NCBI GenBank assembly: GCA_004123355.1
Contig: SCHM01000006.1
Coordinates: 1,350,488 to 1,414,487, forward strand
Reading direction: 5' to 3'
Origin: Amphirosellinia nigrospora
Taxonomy: Eukaryota > Ascomycota > Sordariomycetes > Xylariales > Xylariaceae
Length of the DNA: 64,000 bases
The notes below the pieces were generated by a model. That model did no database searches. It worked only from the letters and a program-made list of their open reading frames with translations, and was not told the DNA's origin. Numbering within the stretch: the first letter of the stretch is position 1; each line of letters starts with the position of its first letter. A program made the translations under genes and the position numbers. Shown piece by piece: positions 22,301-36,840 of this stretch.

Positions 22301-25300
22301 AGTTTTATAAAATTATAAAATTTATTATTTTTTATAGCGAATAATATTAAGCAGCTTATAATATATTTATAAGCTCGATAAAATTTTTAAGCAGGTTTTT
22401 TATATATATTTTTAATAAGCTTTAGTTTTATTTAGATATTTTATATAAAACGTTATATTTTAATAATTTTAGTTTTTTTTTAATTATAATTTTATAGTTT
22501 ATTTTAGTTATAAAAAAATAATTTATTTAAAGCTATTTTATTAAATATATTTAAATATTTATAATATTTAAATATTTTATAGTAAGCTTTTTCGCGCAAT
22601 TTTTTTTATTTTTAAATAATAGTTCGTTTTTTTTTTATTAATAATTTTTCGATTTTGTATAATAAAATAAAGCTATACGTAATTATATTATTTTAGCGTA
22701 AAGTTATAAAAAATAAATATTAATAGTTATAATTTATATAGTTTTTGTTTATATTAATAAAATGTTTTATTTTATTATATATAGTTATATTTATTTTTAA
22801 TAACTTTTTTTTAAGTTTATTTATAATTTTTATATAAAAGATTTTATATAAATAGTTTATAGTTATTTTTATTTAATTTTATTATATAATTAACTTTTTA
22901 TTATATATAGTTGTTTTTTAGGTTAAAGTTAGCTTATAAAAGTTATAAGATTATAATAAATGTTTAAATAGTAAGCTTTCGTAAAGTTTTTTTAAAGGTT
23001 TTTTAGCTTTTTTTTTAATTTTATAATTTATATATAATTATATTATTATTTTAAATAATTTTATATTTTTTTAGCTTTTTAGCTTTTAAAAGTATATTTA
23101 TAGCGGGTTTTTATTTTTTTTAAGTTTATAGTATATTTTTTTAGGTTTATTTTTAACGGTTAATAAAAGTGCAATTTTAAAGTAATATTAGTAGCTTTTT
23201 ATACGTAGCGTTTTTAATTTAACGACCGTTATAATAGCGTTTATTTTTAAGCTTTATTATTTATTTTTAACGATTTATATTTTATTAATAGCTAAGTTTT
23301 AAATTAAGTTTTTTGTTTTATTTATAAGTATATTTTTTAATAGTATTTAATTTTTAATTAAAAAAATAATAATTTTTTTCGGCGGCTATTTATTAATATT
23401 ATAATAGTTAAAAAATTTTTTTCTAATAATTATATTATATTTTATATTTATTATTAAAAACGGCTATTAAATATAATACGTTTTAAACTTAAAAATATAG
23501 CGAAAGGCTAAGTTTATAGTTTAAATTTTTTTATTATATTTAATAATTATATTAATTAAAACTTTATTATTTTTTTTAAGTTTAAATATTTTATAATTTT
23601 ATTATAAAGTTTACGCTTTTAATAAATATATTTATTTTTATATTAAGTAAAGCTAATATAAATAATATAAGTTTATTATTTATTATTATATATTTTATAA
23701 ATAAAAGGTTTTTTTTTAAAAGCTTTTTAAAAAGTTATATAGAATTTTTTTATATTTTTTATTTTTAACGCTAATACTTTAGTTATCGTAAAAAAAAAAA
23801 CTAATTATTTTAAACGTTATTTTTTAGCTACTTGTTTAAATAAATTTTTTATAATTTTATAACGATTTTGCTAATATAAATAATATTTAATTATTTTTAG
23901 TCGGCTTTTATAAATAAATTACTATAATAATTTTATTTATAATAAATAAAATATTTTTTTTATTAATAATTTTATTTGTTTAAAGTTAGTTTAACGTATA
24001 CTTTTTTTATTATTAGTAGTTTTTATTAGCGTAATATTATAATATTTAAAGTATAGTTTTAATAGCTATTTTTAAAAATAAGTTTTAAGTACTATATTAG
24101 TTATAATTTTTTTGTTTTATTTATATTTTTTTTTTTTTTTTTATTTTATTATTGCTTTAGAAAGTTTTTTTACTATTAATAATTATATATAGTAATATAA
24201 TTATAATATTTTAAAAAAAATATATTTAAATTATTAAGTTTAATAATATAAAGCTTGTTTAAACGTTAAAGCAATATATTATATATTTATTATTTATATT
24301 TAGTTTTATTAACTTGCGCTAAATTAATTTATTAAACAAATTAAATTTTAAACTTAAAAAATTTATCGGTAGTTTTTATTATAAAATATTTATATTATAA
24401 ATATATTTTTTATATTTATAAAATTATAATATTAATTATATAAATGTTTTAAAACTTTATTATAAGTTATTAATATAAGCAAGCTATTAAGGTTATAATT
24501 TTAAATAATAGTATTAAGTTTTTAAATATAGTTTTATTTATATAACGAGCATATAATTAATTTGTTTTTTTTTATTTAATTAATAGTCGGTATTTTTTTT
24601 AGCTTTTTTTTTAATAGTATAAATAATATTTAAACTTAATTTTAAGCTTATTATTAGTAGGTTTATTAGTAATAAAAATAAAAAATATTTAATTTTACGG
24701 ATTAATTTTTATTATTTATAAAAGCTGTAGTTATATAAGTTATTTCGGTACAAATAGTTATTAAAATGCTTTTTATAATCGTAGCGTATTATAATAATTA
24801 AAGTAATTATAAGTTATTTAATAATAAGTTAAATTTTTGTTTTATAAAAGCGGTTAATCGAACTATTTTTTTTAAGTATATTAATTTTTTTTTATTTTTT
24901 TATATTTTTTCGCGGAAATAGTTATATATTTTTTCGAGTATACAATTACGAACTATAGCTTTATTTGCTAAAATTAATTTATTTAAATTTTAGTTTTTTT
25001 TAAACTTATTTTAAATAGCGAGCTATTTTATTATAATAAACTTTTATATTTTTATTATATTATTTATAGTTTTTATAATATAATATAAGTTTTTAGCTAA
25101 GTTGCTATTAATAGTAAATAAAAAAATCGAAGTTTATATTTATTAAAAAAAATAATAAAATTTTTATTAAATATTTTACGAATTAAATAGTTATTATTAT
25201 AAAATCGAAAATAAACTATTATTTTTGTTTTATAAAAATACTAGTAATAAATAATATTATTGTTTTTTTATTATAATAAAATGTTCGGTAAAACGATTAA

Positions 25301-25777
25301 TTCGGGCTTTTGCGTTTTTTAACTTTAAATAAACAATATTTATAAATTTACGAAATAATAACCGAAATAATAAACTTTTCGTAAAACTTTTTAGCTTTAT
25401 AATTAAATAAAGCGTTATTATTATTAAATTATTTTTTAAGTTTTAAGTTTAGCTAGTTATTAGTTTTTTTATTATTTATTATATAGTACGCTTTTAATAA
25501 ATTTATTTATACGCTTTTTTACGGCGGATAAATAAAACTTATTTAATAAATTATTTTTAAAAAAGCTATTTTTTATAAAAAATATTTTATAAAAATACTT
25601 TTAAACAAAGTTTTTATTAATAAACTATACTAACTTTTTAATAAAAGTTATAATTTTAAAGTTAATAGTTTTTTTAAGTATTTTGTTATATAGTTAGCTA
25701 AACTTAGCTTATTTAATTCGTTTTTTTCTTTAAAAATTTATTATTTTTTAAACAATAGTTTACGTAAAGTAAAATAT

Positions 25778-26046
25778 TATAATAAATATAATATAAATAA
25801 AAAGTTTAAATATTTAATTTATTTTATATTAAAAGCTAATATTTTATTTAAAAAAAAAAAGAAAAAATACTAGTATATTAACTTATAAGTAATAATAGTA
25901 ATTATAGGTATAGCCTATATCGCTTAGTACTACGCCACACACCGCCTTAGCCTAGTATTATTACTGCTATATTTCCTTGTAAGGCAGCCATATTATAGCC
26001 ATAGCCTTAAATGGTAAAAGTGGGTCAAAAGAGTGGGGCTATGACA
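25778..26046 (-). repeat. LTR C, 5' LTR of copy 1, partly spared from RIP
   Basis: 269 bp. The first 110 bases are AT-converted, but about 25920-26046 keeps ordinary composition (for example CTACGCCACACACCGCC and GAGTGGGGCTATGACA), giving the near-ancestral sequence of this LTR half. Confidence 0.88.
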
Positions 26047-29000
26047 ATACTAATATTTTTTTCTATAAATATTATAATATTATAAATTTCGAAAAAAAAA
26101 ATAATAAAAACTTTAAATTAATTTAATATTATAATTAAATTTTTTCTTTATAACTAAAAATATATAATTAACTAATTAAACTAAATATAATATTATATAT
26201 ATATATAAGCTATATATTTTATTTTAAAACGGACTTATTTTTATTTAGCTTAAAATTATTATTTATAAATATTTTTATTATTATTATAATTTTAATATAA
26301 TTTTTATTTATTTTAAAGTTTAAAAAAAAATTTTAAAATATTTTATTTTTATAAAATATATAAAATAAAATAGTACCGTTTTTTATATTTATTTAAATAC
26401 TTATTAAATAAATAATTAAATAGCGTTATTTTTTTAAAACTTTAGATTTTTTTAAATTTAAACTTTTAAAACTTTTTTAAATCTAAAAAATAAATAAATA
26501 ATATTAGTTATTTTTAGCTAAATATTATTTTTTTTAATACTTAATAAGCTTATTAATCGTATAATAAAATAAATTAAATTAATTATATAATTTATAAGTT
26601 TTAAAATATTATAAATATTAAAATATTAAATTAATTATTTTTTAAAAAGTTAATATATTAATAATTTTTTTTTTAATAATAATAAATAAACTTAAGCTAT
26701 TAATTATTTATTATATAAAGTTTTAAAAAAGCTTAGTTTTGTTTTTTTTTTTTGCTAATTTTTTTAACTTATAAATTAAATAAAAATAAAAACTTTTAAT
26801 ATTTAGCTTTTTTTAATAGTTTAATTAATTATTAATTAAATTATTTTTAATTTTATATATATTAGTTTAATATAATTAGCTTATATTTTTTAGTTAATAT
26901 AATAATATATTTTTTTATATGCTTTTTTATTTTAATATAATAATATATTTAAACTAATTAATAATTTTATATTATTATATAAAAAATAATAAAACTATTT
27001 AATAATATTTTAAATTTATTTAAAAAGTTTTTTATTTATATTAAATTATTTATTATTTTATATATTATATATATTTATTTTTAATAAAACTTTTCGTTAT
27101 AACTAATTATAGGTTAAAATATTATAATATTAGCGTACTATTTAAAAATATAATATATTTTATTAATAATTTACTATTTTATAAATTTAATACTAAAATA
27201 ATATTAATAGTAGCAAATAAACTTATATTATTATAAATTTTATATAAATAGCTTTTTTTTAGCTTATATATTTAATTTATATATTTAAAATATTTTTTAT
27301 ATATTTAGCTAATTATTTTATTTTTAATATATTTATTAAAAAATTTATTATAAATTTTGCTTAAATAAAATAATAAAATTATATTAAGCTTTATAATTTA
27401 AATAAAAAAACTTAATTTATAAATAAAAAATATAATTAAATATTTTATTTTTAAAATAAGTTTTTTTTTACGCTTTATAATATAAGTTATTTTTTAATAT
27501 TTATAAATATAAAATATTTTTATATTAAATTTAATTAATAAAATTAAATATTTTAATTATATATTATTTTTAATTAAAGCTTATATTATTATTAATTTTA
27601 TTTTTTATAATTTATACGTTTAAAAACTAGTTAATTTAGCTTAAATTATTTGCTAAAATTATTTTATTAATTTTTATAGCAATATTTTTTAAATAATTTA
27701 AATTAAATTTTATAATTAAAAAATTATTTATAAAAATATTATAACTTTTTTATTTTATAGTTAATATATATATTATTATTAAAAATTATAAGCTTAAATT
27801 TAACTTTATTTATAATTTTTTTAGTTTTAATTTATTATTTATATTTTAATTATTTAAAATTATATAAAACTTTATTAGTTTAATAATTTTTTTAATTAAT
27901 TAATTATATTTTTTTTATTTTAATTTAAAACTTTTAAAATATTTTTTTAATATTTTAAACTATTTTATAAATATTTTTTTATAAAAAGCTTTATTAAAAT
28001 ATATAATTATAAAATTAATTTAAATAATATATTATTTTAAATAATTATTAAAGCTATTAAAATTTTTTATAATATTATTTAAACTATAAAAATAAAAATT
28101 TTATTATAATTAATATTTTTACGCTAAATAAACTTATAAATATAAATTTTAATTTTATATTTATTTAGTTTATTAATTAATAAATATTTTTTTTAAATTT
28201 TATATAAAATTAATAAAATAACTATAAATAATTTTTATATATTTTATAAATTTTAAAATATTATATTTAAATAAACTATATATTTTTTAAATATAGTTTT
28301 AAGCTATTTTTTTTTATTTTTTTATAAATATTTTTTTTAAAATAAATTTATTAAAAATAAATATTTTATTATAAATTTTTTAATAATTTTTATAAATAAT
28401 TTATATAAAAATAGTTTTTAAAAATATAAAAATAATTTAGTTTATTTAATTTAGCTTTTTATAAGCTATAAATATTATATTAATTTTTAAGTTTTAAATT
28501 TATTTATTTTAGTTTTATATTTTAAATCGTTTATAAAATTATTTATATATATATTTTGTTTTTTTTAGCTTAATATTATATTTAAAATATAAATTATATT
28601 ATAAATATTTTATTTGCTTATATAATAAATATAAATTTTTAATTAAGTTTTTTTAAAGTTTTTTTTTATTATATTTAATAATAAAAATTAGTTTTATAAT
28701 TTATTTTTACGGTCGGCTATATTTTTTTAGTTCGTTTTTATTATTTATAATATTATTTTTAATAATATTATAATCGTAGTTTTATATTTAAATAAAATTT
28801 TTAATTTTTTAATAATATTATTTAAATTTATATTATTTTAAAAAAATAAACATATAATATTTTAAAATCGTAAATATTATTTATATTTTTAATATTTTTA
28901 TAAAAAGTTATATATAATATATATAATATTTTATTATTTTAATAAACTAAACTATATAATTAAATATATTTTTATAATTTAAAAATATAATATTAGTTTT

Positions 29001-30730
29001 TTTAACTTTTAGTTTTTTAGCTAATATATATATAAATTTATTAATAAATATTATATAATATATTTTATTATTATAAATTATTAAAATTAAGTTTATTATT
29101 TTTTTTTAATTTAAATAATTAAAATATTTTTTAATTAAAATTATTTTTTTTATTATAAATTAACTTATTTTATTAAAAATATATATAATTATTAAATTTT
29201 ATATTTTAAAATATAATTAATAACTTAGTTTATAAAATAAAGCTTTAGTTTTATTTTAAATAAAATTTATCGATTTTTTAATTATATTATTTTAATATTA
29301 ATTTATAAATAATAAAATAATAATAATTATTTTTATTTTATTATAAAATATTTTTAAATTTTATATTAAACTTTTATTATTATTTATATATAAAATATAG
29401 TATTTTTTTTAATAGTTTTTATTAAATTAAAATATTTAAAATATTAATTTTTTATTTATTTATTATAAATATATTTTAATAGTAATTTTGTTTTATTTTT
29501 TATTTTATATATTTTAAAAATATAATATTTATTATTATTATTTATTATAAATAAAAAATATTTATATTTTTTGATTAAAACTAGTTTAATTTAGTTAAAG
29601 TTTATTTAAATTATTTTTTTTAAATAATTAGCTTTTTTAATAGTTTTTTTAAAATATATTTTTTTTTTAACTTAATTATAAATAAAACAAAAAAATATTT
29701 AACTTTTTTAAATTTAATATTAATATTTATAATATTTTAATTATTTATATTAACTTTTTAATATTAAAATAATATAGTTAATAATACTAAAAATTAGTTT
29801 ATTTTAAATTTTAAAAATTATTTTTATTTTTTTTTTAATAATAATTTAAATAATAATTTTTTAATGTTTTAATTTTGTTTATTATATTTAGCGCGAATTT
29901 TTATAGCTTTTTTTAAAATTAATATATTATATAAAGCTTTTTTTTTTTTATATTTATAAAAAAAATTACGCTATTAAATATTAAAATTTATAATAATTAT
30001 TTTATAGTTATTTTTTATAATATATTTATTTAAATAGTTTTTTACTTTATATAGTTATTTTTTAAAAATATATTTAATAAAAATAATAAAATATAAAATA
30101 TATTTTATATTTATATTATATTTATTTTTATTAAAAGTTTTAAAGTTTTTATAATAATATTAATTTTTTTAATTTATATAAGTTTTTTTATATAAACTAT
30201 ATATTTTTTTGTTTTTTGTTAAATTTATTATTAACTTTTTTTAAATTAGCTTTATTATTATATATTTTTATATTTAATTTTATATTAAATAAAATATAAC
30301 GCTTATAAACTAAAATATAATAATTTTTTAAAATATAAATATATTTAAAATTATTATTTTTTTATAATAATTTTAATATTTAGTTTATTATTAATAATTT
30401 TAATATTTAATACGTTTTTTTAACTTAAGTTGTTTAAAATCGCTATTAAAAGCAAAAATATAAAAATAAAATAATTAAAAGTATTATTATTATAATTTTT
30501 TATTTAATAATTAATTTAATAATCAGTTTTAAATTATTTTTAAATTTATTATTATTAAAGCTAGCTTTTATTTAATAAAAAAGTTTATTATTTTTCGATT
30601 AATAAACAAGCTTATTATAGCAAATAAATCCGCAGTTATTTTTTTTTTTATAAAAAGTTTACGGTAATTTTTTTAATAAATATCCGCTGTTGTTTTTTTT
30701 TAGCTTAGTATAATTATTAAAGCTAAAGCT

Positions 30731-30820
30731 ATTTTTTAAATTAAAATTTTTTAAGTTAAAATTTTTTAAATTAAAGTTTTTTAAATTAAAGTTTTTTAAA
30801 TTAAAGTTTTTTAAGCTATA
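30731..30820. repeat. Minisatellite, five to six units of 15 bp inside element B
   Basis: Units of the form (A/G)TTTTTTAAATTAAA repeat at exact 15-base spacing, with one AAGTTAAA variant. Because 15 is a multiple of three, the array may once have coded a pentapeptide repeat in the element's polyprotein. This part is deleted from B copy 2. Confidence 0.8.
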
Positions 30821-32621
30821 ATAACTTTTTAACCTAAAATTATTTATATAATACGGTTTTTTATAATTAATAATATTATAATTATTTAAAATAAAAAAAA
30901 ATAAACTAAATATAATAAAAAAAAATAATATTTATAATTATAAAAATTTATTAAATTTTATAAAATATTTATATTTATATAAATAAAATAATTAAAATTA
31001 TTTTTAAAGCTTATAAATAGCTTTTAATTTTTAATAAACTTATTATAAATATTATAAGTTTTTAATCGTTTAAAGTTTTAATTTTAATTATTATTACTTT
31101 TATTAAAGCAATTTTTAGCAATATAACTTTATTAGCCGTACTTAAATATTTAAGCTTTTTTTTTTATTATAATTTTTTTTTTAAAATTAGATTTAAAATT
31201 TAATTTATAATTTTTATTTTTGCTATTATTTTTATTATAACTTTTATTTTTATTAGTAATATTATTACTAAACTTTTTTTTTTATAATTTTTTAACTCGG
31301 GTTTTTTTTTATATAGTTTTTAAAATTATTATTAAATTTATCGACTAAATTTTAAATATAGCATTTTTTATTTTATAATTTTAATAATAATATTATATTA
31401 AGCTATTATTTTATTTTTTTATAGTTATAAATATTATAACTTATTAGTTTATATTTATTTTTTTTCTAGTTTTTTATATTATTTTATATTTTTAAAAAAT
31501 TTAAATATAAAAAGTACAGGATTTTTTTATTATATTTATAATTAATAATATTATTTTATATTTTTTTAGTATATTTAGTTTATTATATTATAAATTTTGC
31601 TAAAGATTTTTAATATATATGATTTTTTTTAATATTTTTAACTAGGTTTAAAAAAGCTAGTTTAATATACTAATAATTATTTATATTAATACTAGTTTTT
31701 TATACGAACTAATAAAGTTTTTAAAATTATATTTAATAGTTTTTATAGCAAAATATAAATTATATTAATATATTAACTAGTTTTAGGTTTTTTTTAAATA
31801 GTTTTTTTATTAAGCTTTAGTTTAAATTTACGTTATTTTAGCTTAGTTTTATTTATAAATAAAAGCTTTTTTAAGTTTTTTATAATAAATAATACTTATA
31901 TTTAATATAAATATTATTAGATTTTTTTAAATCTAATAATAATAATAATATAATAATAAATTTAAGTTTAAATTTAAAATAAAAATAACTTTTTTTTTTT
32001 TTTCGCTTTTAAATTTTTTTTAATAAATTACGCTTTAGTTTTTTTTTATTAAAATCGATCGATTTAAAATTTTTAAAGGATTTATTTACTTTTGCTATTT
32101 TATTCGAAAAGCTTAATATTTTTTAATTATTATAATATTTTTTATTTTAAATATTTCGAATATAGTTTTATTAGCTAAATTAACTTAATTAACTAGATTA
32201 ATTAAGTCGACTAAAACTAACTTTTTATTTAACTTGTTTAATTTTTTAAGTTATTTATAATTTTATTAAATTTATTTTTATAAGCTTTATTTTATATTTA
32301 TAATTAATAAATTATTTTTTAATTTGTTTTTTAAAGTTTTTAGTAATTTTATTATTTTTTTTTTTTCCGGTATAGCTTGCTTTTATATATTTTAAAATTA
32401 TATATTATTATTTTTAATTATTATTAAACATTAATTTATTAATTAGTTATTTTATTAAATAAATATTAATATTTTATTATTTTAATTTTTAAATTTATGA
32501 TAATTTTTTTAATTTTTTTTTAGTTAATATTTATTAATTTAAGTTAATAATTAAAAATAACTAAAATATGCTAATTAAACGTTTTAAAAGTCGATTAATT
32601 ATAAAAATTCGTTAGTTATTA

Positions 32622-32938
32622 TATAAAAATAATATCGATATTAAAAATAATATTAAATTAGTTAGCTTAATTAATATATTTATATTATTATATACTTTTT
32701 ATTTTTAATTATAAACTAAATAAGCTATTTTTTTATTAAATATTAAAAAATTTGTTTAAATAGCTATAGTAGTTTAATATTTTTTTTATTTTATATAAAA
32801 AAAGCTTTTTTTACGCGTACTACGCAATATTTAGCGTATATATAAAGCTACGTGCTACTATGCCATATAGCTACCTAAGCACTAGTGATTACGTAATTTA
32901 TTACTAGGTTAATTAAGTACTAGATCTATATGTTAATA
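32622..32938. repeat. LTR B, right LTR of copy 1, partly spared from RIP
   Basis: 317 bp. About 32810-32938 retains near-original sequence (ACGCGTACTACGCAATATT, CACTAGTGATTACGTAAT), while the first half is AT-converted. TSD TAACG follows. Confidence 0.87.
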
Positions 32939-35900
32939 TAACGTTAATTTTAATAAAGTTTATTTAAATTTTTTTAATATTAATAATATAATTTAAAATT
33001 TAGTTTTAATAATATAAAATTTAGATTTTTTTAAATTAATTTATAATTTAGTTTAAATTAATCGTTTTAATATATAATATATATAAATAATATATTTTTT
33101 ATTATTTTTAAATAAATAATAATATTATTAATATATATTTATAAAAATTATTTAAAAAATTAAATAATATATTATTAATATATTATTAAAATATTAAAAG
33201 TTTATTAATAAAACTAAATAATAAATTAATAATTAATATATATTATATTTTATATAAATATTATATAATTTTATTTTAAATAATATATAAATATAATTAA
33301 ATATTTATTATATATTAAATTAAATAAAAATTTTTATTTTAATAATATAAACTAAAGTTTTTTTAATAAAAAAAAGTAAATATTAGTTTTTTTTCGTAAT
33401 TTTATTTAGTTTATAATAATTTATATAAAAGCGAAGTTTATTATTTATTTTTTTATAAATAAAATAAATATATTATATAAAATTATTTAGTTTAATAAAG
33501 CTTTTATATAAGTTTTCGATTAAAAATTTTTATATAGTTTTTAATTTATTTAATAATATTTTATATAAAAAACTATAATTTAAATTAGCTTTAAATTTAT
33601 TTTTACAAAATTTTATTTTATAGTTTATTTATAAATAATATAATAATAATATATTAAAGTTTATTTAATTAAAAATATATATTAAGTTTTAGTTTTTTTA
33701 AGTATTTTTTTTTACGTTTTTTGTTTTAATTTTTATTTTTTTTTAAAAAAATTATTTTTGTTTTTTTTAATTTTTAATTATTTTATTAACTTTATTAATA
33801 TTAATAATATAAATATTTTTTATTTAGTTTTTTTTTATTATTATATTAAAAATAATTATATTTAAGCTAAATATTTTAATTATTAATTTTTTTTTTATTA
33901 GTTAATATTATTTTATTTTATATAGTAAAAACTTTTTTTATTAAATTTTTAAATAAAAATTAAAATTATATTTTTTATAAAAAAATAGTTTATATTTTTA
34001 AAAATAAATTTTAATAAAAATTAATTTATTATTTATTTTATTTTAAAGTTTTTTTATACTAAATTATTATATTTTAAAATAAATATTTTTAGTTTTATAT
34101 TATTTAAATATTATTTTATTTTTATTATTATTATTAACGTTATATTTTTTCGATTTTAAAATTATAGTTTTATTAATTAATATTAAATTAATAAGCTAAA
34201 TATTATAACTAAATATTATTTTATTTATTATTAAATAATATTTATATTATAATTAAAAATAATTAAAATAAAAATATTAAATAATTTTATTAATAATTTA
34301 ATAAAATATTATAATATTTAAACTATAATTTATTTAAAATTATATTATAAATTAAATTAATAATAATTATAATTTTATTTTTAAAAGTTTTTTATATATT
34401 TTTAATAATAATAAAAAAGTTTAATTAATATTTTTTTGTTTTTATTATTATATTTTATAATTTTTTTAATAAAAAAGTTTATAATAATAATAAAATTAAA
34501 TAATTTAATAATTTTTTTAATAAATTATTAGTTTATATTTATATATATATTTATTTTATATTTTTAAAAAAATTATTTATAATTAAAAAAAATCTATTAT
34601 TATAAAATATAAATATATAATAAAGGTTTTTTATTTAAATATTTTTTTATTAGATTTATTTTATAATTAATAATATTTTTTAAAAATATTTTTTTTAAAA
34701 AAAAAGCTATTTTTTTTAAAATTATTTTTTTTTTATGCTTATTATAAGTTTATTTTTTTATATTAGCCGGCTTAATATTTAATATATTATATATAACTAA
34801 AATAATAATAACTTAAGTTTTTTTATTTATTAAAGTTTAATTTTTTAAAAAGTATTTTTTTAAAATATATTTTTATTAATAATAATTAAAATATTTATTA
34901 TTAAAAATTAATTATTATATTTTATTAATATTAAATTTAAATAGTTAAATAAAATTATTATTATTATTATTTAGTTTTAAAATAAAACAAAAAATTATTT
35001 AAATAAAAATAAAAAAATAAAAAAAAATTATAATAATAAATTTTTATATTTTTTTTTATAAGTTTTATTTTATTTTAATTAATTATTATTAAATAATAAA
35101 CTATTTAAAATAATATTTTATATAAATATTAAAGTTAATATTTTTTTTAAATATTTTAATATAATTTTAATTATTAATTAAAAAAATAGTTTTTTTTTAA
35201 ATTTTTTTTTTTATTTAATTTTATTAAATTTAATTTTATTAGTTAAATAAATAAAAATAGTTTAAAACTTAAAAAATTTAGCTAATATATATTAATTAAA
35301 ACTAAATAATTAAAAATTAGCTTTAATTCTTTTATTATAATTAATATTAATATAAATTTTTTTAAAATATTTTAATATAATTTTTAAATTAATAAATATA
35401 TTAAAATAATTAAATAAAAAAAAAAAAAATTATTAATTATATAGCTTTTAATATAAATTTTAATATTAGCTATTTTAGCTTTATTATTATAAAATTAATT
35501 AATATTAAATTTAAAACGATTTTATATAGTTTAAATTTATATTTTAAATTTAAGTTTATTTTTAATTATATTATTATAAAAAATAAATATTAATATTTTA
35601 GCTATATATTAGTTATTTTTTTTATTATTTAATAAAATAAAAATTATTTTATAATAATTTAATAAATTAATTATTTATTAGTTTAAAATATTTAAGTTAT
35701 TTTAAGCGTAATTATATTATTTAATTATTTTTTATAATTTATTTAATAATTAATTAATAGTTTATTAATCGGTTTATTATTAACCGGAATTATTTTTAAT
35801 TATAAATTAAAAAATATTAATAATTTATATTAATATAATATATATTTTATTATAAAAATAATAATTTTATTTTATTTTTTGCTTAATTAAATAAAATTTT

Positions 35901-36550
35901 ATTTTATTTATTTAATTTTTTAGCAATATATAAATTAATAATAAAATAATAATAAATTATTATTAAAAAACTATATATTTTTATTTTTTAAAAAATAATA
36001 AAGTTTTTATATATATTATTTTACTAGTTTAGTTTATATTTTTATTAAAATTAAACTAAATTATTTTATTATAATATATTATTAGTTTAAATAAAAGCTA
36101 AACTTAATATTTTTTATTTATAATTTTATATAATTATTAATTAAATATTAAACTATTCGATTAAAACTAATAATATTTATATCGAATTTTTATTTTTTAA
36201 ATATATAATTATTAATAATATTATAAAACTATTATATTAAATTAATTAAAAATAGTTAGTTTTTATAGCTTATTATTATAATTTTTATATAGTTTAAAAA
36301 GTTAAAATAAATATATTTTTTATTATTTATTAAAGTTTTATTATAAAAAGCTTATTATTTTAAATATTCGAAACAAATAAATTTAAAATATTAATAAAAG
36401 CTTTAGTACGTATAGCTATATATATTTATTATTTTAGTTTTTTTAAAAAAAATATATTAATATTTTTAGGTTAAATTAATTATTTAGTTTAATTAAAAAA
36501 TATTATAAAAATAGTTTTTATTTTATAATATTTTAAGCGATTTATAAATA

Positions 36551-36840
36551 ATTACGTTTTATATATTCGAAAAAATAACGCTTTAATATATATAATATAT
36601 TATATATAAAATTTATAAATAAATAAAAAAAAAAAAGTTTAAATTTATATTATAAATAACTGCTTAAATATTTATAAAGCAACTATATTTATTACTAATG
36701 TTTGCTTTTATTTACTATATTATATTTACTATAAATAGCAATTACGCATTTATTATAAATAGCAATTATTGCAAATAAAATTATAAATATTATAGCTAAT
36801 AATAAAGCATAACTATTAAAGCTTATAAATCTATAACTAT
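36551..36840. repeat. LTR A, right LTR of copy 2
   Basis: 290 bp, starting ATTACGTTTTATATATTCG and ending ATAACTAT, partner of 15878-16168. Confidence 0.82.

Larger units (their letters stand above)
18973..26046 (-). mobile_element. LTR retrotransposon family C, copy 1, full length on the minus strand, nested in B copy 1
   Basis: Direct LTRs of 268 and 269 bp at 18973-19240 and 25778-26046, with a 5-bp TSD ATACT (18968-18972, 26047-26051). In minus orientation the LTR starts TGTCATAGCCCC and ends in TA from a RIP-changed CA. The plus-strand ACCTCCCTTTTTT directly inside the left LTR is the complement of a polypurine tract, which places the 3' LTR on the left and the coding strand on minus. 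A 30-codon open stretch ends at this tract (19330-19241). Internal sequence matches the truncated copy at 47645-53054. The primer binding site next to 25777 is too mutated to name the tRNA. Gypsy versus Copia is not settled. Confidence 0.88.
18669..32938. mobile_element. LTR retrotransposon family B, copy 1, nested in A copy 2 and itself split by a C element
   Basis: LTRs at 18669-18972 (plus AATA after the nested element) and 32622-32938 flank the element, and a clear 5-bp TSD TAACG lies outside (18664-18668, 32939-32943). The total is 14,270 bp; removing the C element and its TSD leaves about 7.19 kb, a normal LTR-retrotransposon length. The internal region 26056-32621 matches the second B copy (37760-41965) in its first two thirds. 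LTR ends TATA...AATA fit RIP of TG...CA; the right LTR of copy 2 still ends AACA. A T-run just after the left LTR may be a minus-strand polypurine tract, so coding may run on the minus strand. No frame survives. Confidence 0.85.
15878..36840. mobile_element. LTR retrotransposon family A, copy 2, split by a nested B element
   Basis: LTRs at 15878-16168 and 36551-36840 match those of copy 1, and TATAA flanks the pair (15873-15877; 36842-36846, offset by one base). Internal sequence follows copy 1 from 16169 to 18663, stops at the TAACG target site, and resumes at 32944 exactly where copy 1 continues (about 8210). Without the nested element and one TSD it is about 6.69 kb. Coding frames are lost to RIP. 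It also lacks the D solo LTR and the 2.4-kb insert present in copy 1, so those arrived in copy 1 after the copies separated. Confidence 0.8.
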
